NCBI RefSeq assembly: GCF_963678195.1
Contig: NZ_OY782759.1
Location: 1,984,001 to 2,048,000 of the forward strand
Reading direction: 5' to 3'
Length of the DNA: 64,000 nt
Origin: an uncultured Hyphomonas sp.
GTDB taxonomy: Bacteria > Pseudomonadota > Alphaproteobacteria > Caulobacterales > Hyphomonadaceae
Every line of letters starts with the position of its first letter. Position 1 is the first letter of the stretch. The notes below the pieces were generated by a model. The model searched no databases. It was given only the letters and a program-made list of their open reading frames with translations, and had not been told where the DNA came from. Shown here piece after piece: positions 42,988 through 50,431 of this stretch. The position numbers and the translations under genes are program-made.

Positions 42988-44303
42988 CTGCGCGGGAAGT
43001 CAATTTTGATGGGCTGATCGGCCCAAGCCACAATTATGGCGGTTTGTCGGACGGCAATCTCGCGAGCTCACGCAACGCCGGTGATGTTTCCAATCCGAGG
43101 GAAGCGGCTCTTCAGGGGCTGGAGAAGATGCGCGCCTTGATCAGGGCAGGGCTGACGCAGGGTATTCTCCCGCCATTGCCGCGTCCGAATTTTGACTTGC
43201 TTACATCGGCAGGGTTTGGAGGGAGTGACCGACAGATCCTTGAAAAGGCCGCCGCCCAGGCGCCGCGACTTCTGAAAGTCGCATATTCAGCCAGCAGCAT
43301 GTGGACGGCCAACGCGGCAACAGTGTCCCCATCCGCTGATACAGCGGATGGCCGGCTGCATCTTACGGCTGCCAATCTATCCACCATGCTGCACCGATCC
43401 ATCGAGCACCCGGACACGACGGCCTCTCTGCAGGCGATCTTTCGCGATGACCGGCACTTCTCGGTTCACGCCGCACTACCCATGCATCCGGACTTTGCCG
43501 ACGAAGGGGCTGCCAACCATGTTCGTCTTTGTGCCGAGCATGGCCAACCTGGCGTGGAGCTGTTCGTCTATGGCCGGGAGGCGGGTGAAAGCACCGCAGG
43601 TTTCCCGGCGAGACAGACACGTCTTGCCGCCGAAAGCACTGCACGTGGGCATGGTTTGAGCGAAGGGCGTCGTGTTTTTGCACGCCAGTCCAGAGAAGCC
43701 ATCAACGCCGGGGCTTTCCACAATGATGTGGTTTGCGTTGGCGCCCTCGATACACTGCTCTTCCATGAAGCCGCATTCGAGGACACGAAGGCTACTCTTG
43801 CGGATTTGCAGAAGGCGTCGCAGGGTTTGTTCGATCTCCAGCCTGTCATGGTGGCGTCTGCAGACGTCTCTCTACAGGACGCGATCCGTTCCTACCTGTT
43901 CAATTCCCAACTGCTGAGCATGCCCGGTGAATCCCGTCTGGTGCTGGTTGCGCCAACAGAGGTGCGCGAAACGGAATCAACGCGCGCCTATTGCGATAAG
44001 CTGGTGGACGGGAACGGCCCGATTGGCCGGGTACATTATGTTGACGTCAGGCAGTCCATGCGCAATGGCGGCGGCCCAGCCTGCTTGCGGTTGCGCGTGG
44101 TCATGACAGATGCCGAGCTAGCGACCTGCCATCAGGGTGTCCTGTTGACGGAAGAGCGGATCGACGCGCTGCAGGCGGTTGTGCGGAAATACTATCGGGA
44201 CCGGCTCGCTCCGGGTGACCTCGCGGATTCGTCATTTGCCGATGAGTGCCGAATTGCGCGAGAGGCCTTGCTCGATGTTCTTGAGTTGGAGGAACTCGCA
44301 TGA
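42984..44303 (+). CDS. astB: N-succinylarginine dihydrolase
   Basis: AstB converts succinylarginine to succinylornithine, CO2 and two ammonia. The 439-residue member of the guanidino-group-modifying superfamily has FDGLIGPSHNYGGLSDGN at the N-terminus, SASSMWTANAATVSPSAD near 95-112, and RQSMRNGGGPACLRLRVVM with the catalytic Cys near 365-372. The start is GTG 42984 overlapping the astD stop; its stop overlaps the next ATG as ATGA. Confidence 0.94.
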   Translation: MTAREVNFDGLIGPSHNYGGLSDGNLASSRNAGDVSNPREAALQGLEKMRALIRAGLTQGILPPLPRPNFDLLTSAGFGGSDRQILEKAAAQAPRLLKVAYSASSMWTANAATVSPSADTADGRLHLTAANLSTMLHRSIEHPDTTASLQAIFRDDRHFSVHAALPMHPDFADEGAANHVRLCAEHGQPGVELFVYGREAGESTAGFPARQTRLAAESTARGHGLSEGRRVFARQSREAINAGAFHNDVVCVGALDTLLFHEAAFEDTKATLADLQKASQGLFDLQPVMVASADVSLQDAIRSYLFNSQLLSMPGESRLVLVAPTEVRETESTRAYCDKLVDGNGPIGRVHYVDVRQSMRNGGGPACLRLRVVMTDAELATCHQGVLLTEERIDALQAVVRKYYRDRLAPGDLADSSFADECRIAREALLDVLELEELA

Positions 44304-44941
44304 TCCGTCTTCATGATTACTGGCGCTCTTCAGCCGCGTACCGGGTGCGCATTGCCCTCAATCTCAAAGGTCTCTCTTACGAGCAGGTGTCAGTGAATAT
44401 AGCACCGGGGGCAGACGAGCAGTTGTCCGACGCCTACCGGTCTGTAAATCCGCAGATGCGCGTCCCGACGCTTGAAATCGATGGCGTGAAGACCGGGCAG
44501 TCGATGGCTATTCTGGAGTGGCTGGAAGAAACCTACCCGGATCCTGCGATCCTACCGTCAGACCCCGAAAGCCGGCTTCAGGCACGCGCCTTCGCGGACA
44601 CGATTGCCTGCGACATTCATCCGCTGAACAATCTATCCGTTCTGGCTTCGCTGAGACAGGATTTCGGAGCCGATGATGCCGCTGTAACGCGCTGGTATCA
44701 CGACTGGATCCGCCGTGGCTTTCAGGCGTTGGAAGAGTTTGCCGTAACGCGGACGAGCGGCCCGTTCCTGTTCGGGGATGCGCCCACGATTGCGGAAATC
44801 ACGCTCATTCCTCAGGTCGCGAATGCGCGGAGATTCGAGATGGATCTTTCAGCTTTTCCGGCGTTGGTTGCGATTGATGCAGCCTGCCGCGAGCTGGACG
44901 CCTTCCGTAAAGCGTCGCCCGAGGCCAACAGGCCAGCCTAA
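44300..44941 (+). CDS. maiA: maleylacetoacetate isomerase (zeta-class GST)
   Basis: The 213-residue zeta GST carries the active-site motif SSAAYRVRIALNLKGL near residues 10-25 and the glutathione-site GQSMAILEWLEETYP near 63-77. The family isomerises maleylacetoacetate in tyrosine breakdown. Here it is the last gene of the AST operon, coupled to astB by ATGA, with no hmgA or fahA next to it, so either tyrosine and arginine catabolism are co-ordinated or the enzyme serves another substrate. Its stop shares CTAA with the convergent gene. Confidence 0.9.
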   Translation: MIRLHDYWRSSAAYRVRIALNLKGLSYEQVSVNIAPGADEQLSDAYRSVNPQMRVPTLEIDGVKTGQSMAILEWLEETYPDPAILPSDPESRLQARAFADTIACDIHPLNNLSVLASLRQDFGADDAAVTRWYHDWIRRGFQALEEFAVTRTSGPFLFGDAPTIAEITLIPQVANARRFEMDLSAFPALVAIDAACRELDAFRKASPEANRPA

Positions 44942-45753
44942 TCGCGGTTCTTCCGCTTTGAGCGGTGCTCATCTGTATCGCCCGGGCGGCGGATATCGAT
45001 GATCTCTACCTCTTCAAGGTCCCCAAGTGGCTCAGCCATAGGGGAGGCATTGGCGGCAAGCCAGTCGCTGAATGCCTTCGCCGACTCTCCGATGGCGGAG
45101 TCCGGTGCCAGCACCGAGAAGCCTTTTTCGTGAACGGTCGCCACATCCGTGACGCAGGCGCCGCGTTCTGTCAGGTGGGGCGGGCAGTAGGCTTCGATGG
45201 ACTTGTCCGGCGTCTCCGTCAGAAGAACGGCCTCAGGGGCCTTACCGATACGATAAAAACCACCAAAACGGTCCATCAGTTCCGGTTCGAATTCAAGTTC
45301 GGACAATAATGCGTCGGGCAGGGTGGTGTCTGCCGCAATGACGACGGCGCGGCCGTGATTGTGGTTCTTGAGATAGATCAGAAATGCCCGCGCGAGATCA
45401 TCCCCTCTGGCATCGGCTCGGTAGAGCGGTGCGTAAACCGGACCGATCGCCGTCAGGCCATCTTCAAGCATGCGCCCCTGCAGGCGGGCCTTCTGCTCTT
45501 TCTTGTCGAGTTGCGCGCCGGTCCGGCCTTTCAGTTCCGAAGCGTCTTCCACGAGAAACACATCGGTTGCCCATCCGTCCTGCCAGACGGCCGGCGGCGT
45601 TTCTTTTGGAATGACGGACCAGCTGGCATAGTCGGTATAGCTGAGCGGGCTGACCTCAATATAAGGCGGCGGAGAGATCACGGTTCGCCAGAGCCAGGCC
45701 CCCAGGCCGATAGCGATAACGGCTGAAGCGATCCAGAATGCAGGTTTCTTCAT
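44938..45753 (-). CDS. Membrane-anchored protein, possible degenerate DUF3089
   Basis: The 271-residue product has one N-terminal membrane helix (about 5-22) and an extracytoplasmic domain. YTDYASWSVIP, ATDVFLVEDAS, IGPVYAPLYRADARGDDLARAFLIYL resembles the start of DUF3089 proteins, which are alpha/beta hydrolases, but the nucleophile elbow (GHSQG-type) is not seen; the matching place reads VIAADTTLPD. I therefore suspect a non-catalytic relative. The tail is Lys/Arg/Asp-rich. It lies 27 bp downstream of the DUF6285 gene and may share its operon. Confidence 0.6.
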   Translation of the reverse strand: MKKPAFWIASAVIAIGLGAWLWRTVISPPPYIEVSPLSYTDYASWSVIPKETPPAVWQDGWATDVFLVEDASELKGRTGAQLDKKEQKARLQGRMLEDGLTAIGPVYAPLYRADARGDDLARAFLIYLKNHNHGRAVVIAADTTLPDALLSELEFEPELMDRFGGFYRIGKAPEAVLLTETPDKSIEAYCPPHLTERGACVTDVATVHEKGFSVLAPDSAIGESAKAFSDWLAANASPMAEPLGDLEEVEIIDIRRPGDTDEHRSKRKNRD

Positions 45754-45780
45754 GAGCAGAGGTCCGGTTGCGGTAGTGGC

Positions 45781-46164
45781 TCAGCCACGTGCTTGCAACG
45801 CGAGAGCCAGCCCTGAATATCGAGGTTGGTCGATAGACAACTGCGCAATTGTGGTGGTTTTTAGATGGTCCAGCAAGCCGTCTGTGGAAAGGTCCATCTC
45901 ACCGGACTGTATGCGTCTGCAAAGGTCCCGGTTCAGGTCTTCCAGAGGTGTATCCGGGGCGGCGTCCAATAGCGCGACAAGCCTTGCCTGTTCCGAACTT
46001 TCTGCTTCAGGACGCTGCTCCAGCTCCCGAACAAGAGTGGACAGGACGTTTGATGCGACGCGTGCGTGGAAGGCGGCGTGACCCGTGAGCTGTGGAGAGG
46101 CCGTGTCGTCGATGAAGCGCTTCACCGCTTCCACCAGCTCTTTCGTTGAGGGCGCATCATGCAT
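45781..46164 (-). CDS. DUF6285 protein
   Basis: This 127-residue helical protein matches DUF6285, a small family almost always next to an APH-like phosphotransferase. Visible features are VEAVKRFIDDTASPQLTGHAAFHARVASNVL and LDHLKTTTIAQLSIDQPRYSG. It overlaps the phosphotransferase gene by eight bases, implying a two-protein complex or coupled expression. Function is unknown; relatives cluster with acyl-CoA dehydrogenases. Confidence 0.75.
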   Translation of the reverse strand: MHDAPSTKELVEAVKRFIDDTASPQLTGHAAFHARVASNVLSTLVRELEQRPEAESSEQARLVALLDAAPDTPLEDLNRDLCRRIQSGEMDLSTDGLLDHLKTTTIAQLSIDQPRYSGLALALQARG

Positions 46165-47167
46165 TGTTGCGTATCCCTTCCAGCAGGTTCACGAGATCAA
46201 TCTCCGTTTCCGAAACGCGCCGGCCGATTGCCGCACGCTCCACGCTTGGATCCGCACCGGAACGGTAGGCTTCGTACATGATCATGCACATGATGCCCCA
46301 TTTCAGGCTTCCCATGATCTCCCACCAGTCAATGTCGCGAGGATGGATGGTTGCGCCGCCCGCTGTAGCATAGGCTTCGAGCAGGTCCGGAAGGTCACCG
46401 AAGCCGCCCACACGTTTTTCAGCATTTCCGAACCGCCATGAATTGACGCAGAGCCAGGCGATGTCTTCGCGCGGATCACCGATATGGGCCAGCTCCCAAT
46501 CGAGCACGGAGGCCAGCCCTTTTTCGGAAACCATCAGATTGCCCAGCCGGAAATCGCCGTGCACCAATACGACCGGAAGCGGTTCGGGTGCATTCGCTTT
46601 CAACCAGGAAAAAGCAAGTTCGAACACCGGCCGCGGCAGGTCGAAGGATCGGTAGATTGCTTCATACTTTTCGAGTTGGTTGATTCCGTTGCTGATAGGC
46701 AGTTCAGGCAAAGTGTCAGGGGGAATGGAGTGAATTCCGGCCAGAGCTTCGCCGCACTGCCGGGCCAGAATTTTTCGAGCTGCTGCATATTCGGCGTCGC
46801 GGAGAATCTTCCGGCCAAGGGTTTCTCCACTGATCCTGTCCATGATGAAACACTGGCCAAGCGTGGGATCGTCTTCGAAGACGCCAAGGACCGGTGGAAC
46901 AGGTACGCCGGCCTTGTCGGCATGGGTGAGCAGGGTTGCTTCCATCGCCAGTCCGATCGCTTCGGAGGAGCGGGCAGTTTCCACGCCGCCCGGCGCTCTG
47001 CGAAGAATCAGGGGTGTTTTGCCCTTATCGGTAACGACGTCGAAAGCCCAAGTTTCCTGGCTGGCACCGCCAGAAAGACGCATTAATGCGTCAACTTTGC
47101 TGTCTGCGCCGAATTTTGCACCGGCCCAAGCCTCTAGCGCTGTTGCGATCTGTTCGTTACTTCCCAT
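46157..47167 (-). CDS. APH-family phosphotransferase (acyl-CoA metabolism type)
   Basis: The 336-residue kinase-like protein has RLSGGASQETWAFDV as nucleotide loop, the catalytic VLVHGDFRLGNLMV near 205-218 and the metal-binding LDWELAHIGDPREDIAW near 225-241. It resembles the phosphotransferase domain of ACAD10/ACAD11, proposed to phosphorylate 4-hydroxyacyl-CoAs, rather than antibiotic kinases. ATG 47167 starts the conserved region; the frame is open to 47269. It overlaps DUF6285 downstream and is divergent from the DUF502 gene. Confidence 0.82.
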   Translation of the reverse strand: MGSNEQIATALEAWAGAKFGADSKVDALMRLSGGASQETWAFDVVTDKGKTPLILRRAPGGVETARSSEAIGLAMEATLLTHADKAGVPVPPVLGVFEDDPTLGQCFIMDRISGETLGRKILRDAEYAAARKILARQCGEALAGIHSIPPDTLPELPISNGINQLEKYEAIYRSFDLPRPVFELAFSWLKANAPEPLPVVLVHGDFRLGNLMVSEKGLASVLDWELAHIGDPREDIAWLCVNSWRFGNAEKRVGGFGDLPDLLEAYATAGGATIHPRDIDWWEIMGSLKWGIMCMIMYEAYRSGADPSVERAAIGRRVSETEIDLVNLLEGIRNNA

Positions 47168-47253
47168 CTTGGCCACAATTGCAGGGAAGAAAGAGCACGC
47201 CAAGCTCTTCCCTTGCGAGAGCATGACGTGCGGTCGGGAAGGAGTCTCCGTAG

Positions 47254-48048
47254 ATGGCCAAAAAGCCAAAAAAGGACATGGGCATTCTTGAGGTAGAGAA
47301 ACTGCCTCGCGTCAGTGCCTGGGCCTGGCTGCGGGCGCGTTTCTTTGCCGGCATGGTCATTGCGCTGCCGATCGTGGTGACGTTCGCCATCCTGCAATTC
47401 TTCATAAATTACATCGACCAGCGTGTGGTTCCGATTCTGCCGGAATCCCTGCGGCCGGAAACTTACCTGAACTATGCGGTTCCGGGTTTTGGTGTGATCG
47501 TGCTGGTCCTTTTCCTGACCATTCTGGGGGCGATCACGACGAACCTTCTGGGGCGTTCGGTTGTTGTCATCACTGACCGTGTGTTGAGTCAGATTCCGAT
47601 CGTCAGGACGGTGTATTCGTCGTTCAAGCAGCTGGTCGACGTCTTTGCGAACAATCCCACGGAACAGTTCCGCGAATGCGTGTTGATCCAGTTTCCGCGG
47701 GCAGACAGCTGGTGTCTTGGCTTTGTGGCGGCCCCTGCGCGCGGTGAAGTCAGGACGCACCTCAGCGAAGAATACATTGGCGTGTTTGTGCCGACGACGC
47801 CGAACCCGACCTCCGGCTTCATCATGTTCGTGAAAGCCGAAAACACGATCAAGCTGCACATGAGCGTCGAAGAGGGCGCGCGGATGATCCTGTCGGCCGG
47901 TCTTGTCGTACCGGAGCATCCGGACGTGAAAGCGGCGATCGAAGCCGCAAACGGCAAAACGTCTACGACAGAGCCCGGGGAACCATCAGCTCCCTCACCA
48001 GACGCAGAGCCCGGCCCCGAACCGACTCAAGATCAGGATCCGAAGTGA
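47254..48048 (+). CDS. DUF502 membrane protein
   Basis: This 264-residue protein matches DUF502. It has two membrane helices at about 28-50 and 72-95 (FFAGMVIALPIVVTFAILQF and GFGVIVLVLFLTILGAITTN) and a soluble domain with SQIPIVRTVYSSFKQLVD and VFVPTTPNPTSGFIMFV, both family hallmarks. The C-terminus is Pro/Glu-rich and low complexity; its last 86 bp are antisense to the 3' end of recG, an unusually long convergent overlap. Function is unknown. Confidence 0.85.
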   Translation: MAKKPKKDMGILEVEKLPRVSAWAWLRARFFAGMVIALPIVVTFAILQFFINYIDQRVVPILPESLRPETYLNYAVPGFGVIVLVLFLTILGAITTNLLGRSVVVITDRVLSQIPIVRTVYSSFKQLVDVFANNPTEQFRECVLIQFPRADSWCLGFVAAPARGEVRTHLSEEYIGVFVPTTPNPTSGFIMFVKAENTIKLHMSVEEGARMILSAGLVVPEHPDVKAAIEAANGKTSTTEPGEPSAPSPDAEPGPEPTQDQDPK

Positions 48049-50023
48049 CGAGCGCTTCGGCGTCTTTCGCGGCGATGGCGAGAAGTGCTGCGTCTTCTGA
48101 CAGGTCGATCACGCGATAATCCGTTGCGCCAGCCTGGCGCAGGCCAAGTATGTCTCCGGGGCCGCGGAGCCTGAAATCTGCTTCGGCGATTTCAAACCCG
48201 TCGTCGGTCCGCCGCAGTGTTTCGATTCTTTCCCGGGCCGTTTCCCCGAGCGGTGGCCGGTACAGGAGCAGGCAATAGGAAGCCTTGTCGCCGCGGCCGA
48301 CACGGCCTCTCAGCTGGTGGAGCTGGGCCAGGCCAAAGCCCTCGGCGCGCTCAATGACCATGATCGTCGCTTCAGGCACATCCACACCGACTTCGATCAC
48401 CGTCGTGGCGACCAGCACGCGGGTTGCGCCTGTCCGGAAGTCTTCCAGCGCGGCATCTTTTTCCATAGCCTTCAGGCGGCCGTGCACGAGGCCGACCGGG
48501 CAGTTCAGCTGTTTGGACAGCATGGCGTGACGGCCAACTGCCGTGGAGTCGTCATCGTCCACATCCACTTTCGGACAGACCCAGAAGACCCGCTCACCAC
48601 GGGCTACGGCGCGGCCGACGGCGTCGACCACTTCTTCCATGCGCGTGTCGGGAATGGCCCGCGTCTCCACCGGTTTCCGCCCGGCTGGCTTCTCGTCGAG
48701 AATGGATACATCCAGATCGCCATTGACCGCTTGCGCGAGTGTGCGCGGGATGGGCGTTGCGCTCATGACCAGCATGTGGGGGCTGGTCGCCTTGCCGGCG
48801 AGCTTCATACGGTCGGCCACACCGAAGCGGTGTTGTTCGTCCACAATGACCAGACCGAGATTTCTGAAACGAACGGCCTCCTGGAAAAGAGCGTGCGTTC
48901 CGGCGACAATCTGGATCGAGCCATCGGCAAGCCCCATCAAGGTCGACTCGCGCGCAGTGCCTTTGTCGCGCCCCGAGAGGGCTGCAACTGTGTAACCGAG
49001 CGGGGAGAGGAGCTTTGACAGGGTCTCATATTGCTGCCGCGCGAGTACTTCCGTCGGCGCCATGAAGGCGGACTGGAAACCGCCTGCGGCCGCCTGCACG
49101 GCCGCCATCGCGCCGACCAGTGTCTTGCCCGCTCCGACATCCCCTTGCAGCATCCGCCGCATGGGCGATGTGCCGGCCATGTCTTCCGCAATCTGATCTG
49201 CCGCCCGCATCTGGGCGCCGGTGGGTGTGAAGGGAAGGGAGCGGATCAGGGCTGCGATGCGTTCCTCTGCTTTTGGAACGCTGGGGGCTGAGCGGCGCTT
49301 GCGGGCCATCCGCGCCAGAGCGAACGCGCTTTCCCGGGCCAGGGCCTCGTCATAAGCCAGACGCTCCCGCGCAAGCGCGAATTTGTCTTCGTCGTAGGTG
49401 TCAGGGGTATGCAGCCCCTGGAGAGCCTCTTTGAATTCCGGCCAGCGTTTGGCTTCGATCAGGCCGTTGTCTGCCCATTCGGGCAGGTCATCGGGAACCC
49501 GCTCCAAAGCCTGTTCCGCAAAGCCATGAACCCGTTTGTTTGTGAGGCCTGCGGTGAGCCCGTAGATCGGCTCGACCGCTGGCGGCAGCGCGCCACGCGC
49601 TGGATCGACGATATAATCGGGATGCGTCATCTGCCGCTCGCCGCGATAATCCTCGATCCGGCCTGAGACGACCCGCTCCTTTCCCATCGGGAACTGTCCT
49701 TGCAGCCAGCGGCCGTCGGCGCGGAAGAAAGCGAGGGTAAGGAAGCCTGTCCCATCGAAAAGCTGCACCCTGTGCGGGGACTTTTCATTGTAAGGCGGGT
49801 GATAGGCGTGGACTTCACCTTTGACGGTGGCCACCTCGCCGAATTCCGTCGACTCTATGGACGGGCGGACCCGGCGGTCGACCCAGCGCTCCGGTAGATG
49901 GAGCAAAAGGTCCCAGACATGCTCACCGCCCACCAGGCGTTCCAGCGCAGGCTTCAGCTTCGGGCCGACGCCCGACAGGGAATCCAAAGGCTCGAACAGG
50001 GGGAAGAGTCGCTCGTCTCGCAT
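47963..50023 (-). CDS. recG: ATP-dependent DNA helicase RecG
   Basis: RecG regresses stalled forks and processes Holliday junctions. The wedge/OB domain occupies about 1-170, then the helicase domains with Walker A LQGDVGAGKTLVGA near 285, the DEQHR box (IVDEQHRFG), [13 protein letters not shown] and [12 protein letters not shown] 50023 gives 686 residues with the normal N-terminus MRDERLFPLFEPLDSLSGVG; an in-frame start at 50065 adds 14 residues. The 3' end overlaps DUF502 by 86 bp on the opposite strand. Confidence 0.94.
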   Translation of the reverse strand: MRDERLFPLFEPLDSLSGVGPKLKPALERLVGGEHVWDLLLHLPERWVDRRVRPSIESTEFGEVATVKGEVHAYHPPYNEKSPHRVQLFDGTGFLTLAFFRADGRWLQGQFPMGKERVVSGRIEDYRGERQMTHPDYIVDPARGALPPAVEPIYGLTAGLTNKRVHGFAEQALERVPDDLPEWADNGLIEAKRWPEFKEALQGLHTPDTYDEDKFALARERLAYDEALARESAFALARMARKRRSAPSVPKAEERIAALIRSLPFTPTGAQMRAADQIAEDMAGTSPMRRMLQGDVGAGKTLVGAMAAVQAAAGGFQSAFMAPTEVLARQQYETLSKLLSPLGYTVAALSGRDKGTARESTLMGLADGSIQIVAGTHALFQEAVRFRNLGLVIVDEQHRFGVADRMKLAGKATSPHMLVMSATPIPRTLAQAVNGDLDVSILDEKPAGRKPVETRAIPDTRMEEVVDAVGRAVARGERVFWVCPKVDVDDDDSTAVGRHAMLSKQLNCPVGLVHGRLKAMEKDAALEDFRTGATRVLVATTVIEVGVDVPEATIMVIERAEGFGLAQLHQLRGRVGRGDKASYCLLLYRPPLGETARERIETLRRTDDGFEIAEADFRLRGPGDILGLRQAGATDYRVIDLSEDAALLAIAAKDAEALVTSDPDLESVRGRALRLVRELMVPRALS

Positions 50024-50118
50024 TCCGGCGAACCTAAGCCGCGCCCTTCGATGGCACAACGCCACTTTGACCCGGGCGGGAAAGGCCTTATGTCTTTCCC
50101 CAGATTAAGGAGCCGCCC

Positions 50119-50379
50119 ATGGATGCCCGCCGCCGCAAGCTGAAATTCCGCGCCTGGCGCCGGGGATTCCGGGAAATGGATCTCCTGATGGGCAGTTTTG
50201 CTGACCAACACCTTGGTGAATATGGCGAAACGGAACTCGACCAGTTCGAAGCGCTGCTGAAACTGCCAGATTGGGAAGTTTATGCGTGGCTCGTAGGCCA
50301 GGCCGACGTCCCTGACGATCAGCGCAGCCCGGTTCTGGACCAATTGATCGCATTCAAGTACGCCGCGCAGGCCGGTTGA
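50119..50379 (+). CDS. sdhE: FAD assembly factor SdhE
   Basis: SdhE attaches FAD covalently to succinate dehydrogenase. The 86-residue helical protein has the RGFREMDLLMG segment corresponding to the conserved RGxxExD motif, and DWEVYAWL later. The recG/sdhE/mfd neighbourhood is widespread in alphaproteobacteria. It precedes mfd by 52 bp. Confidence 0.9.
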   Translation: MDARRRKLKFRAWRRGFREMDLLMGSFADQHLGEYGETELDQFEALLKLPDWEVYAWLVGQADVPDDQRSPVLDQLIAFKYAAQAG

Positions 50380-50431
50380 GCAGACGCTTCGGCGGCCGGG
50401 CTCACGGCCTAACTGCGTCTGAAGGTCTGGC

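Noticed and set aside
46157-47167. Aminoglycoside resistance kinase
   Set aside because: The catalytic motifs are shared, but the DUF6285 partner and overall pattern fit the acyl-CoA-linked branch instead.
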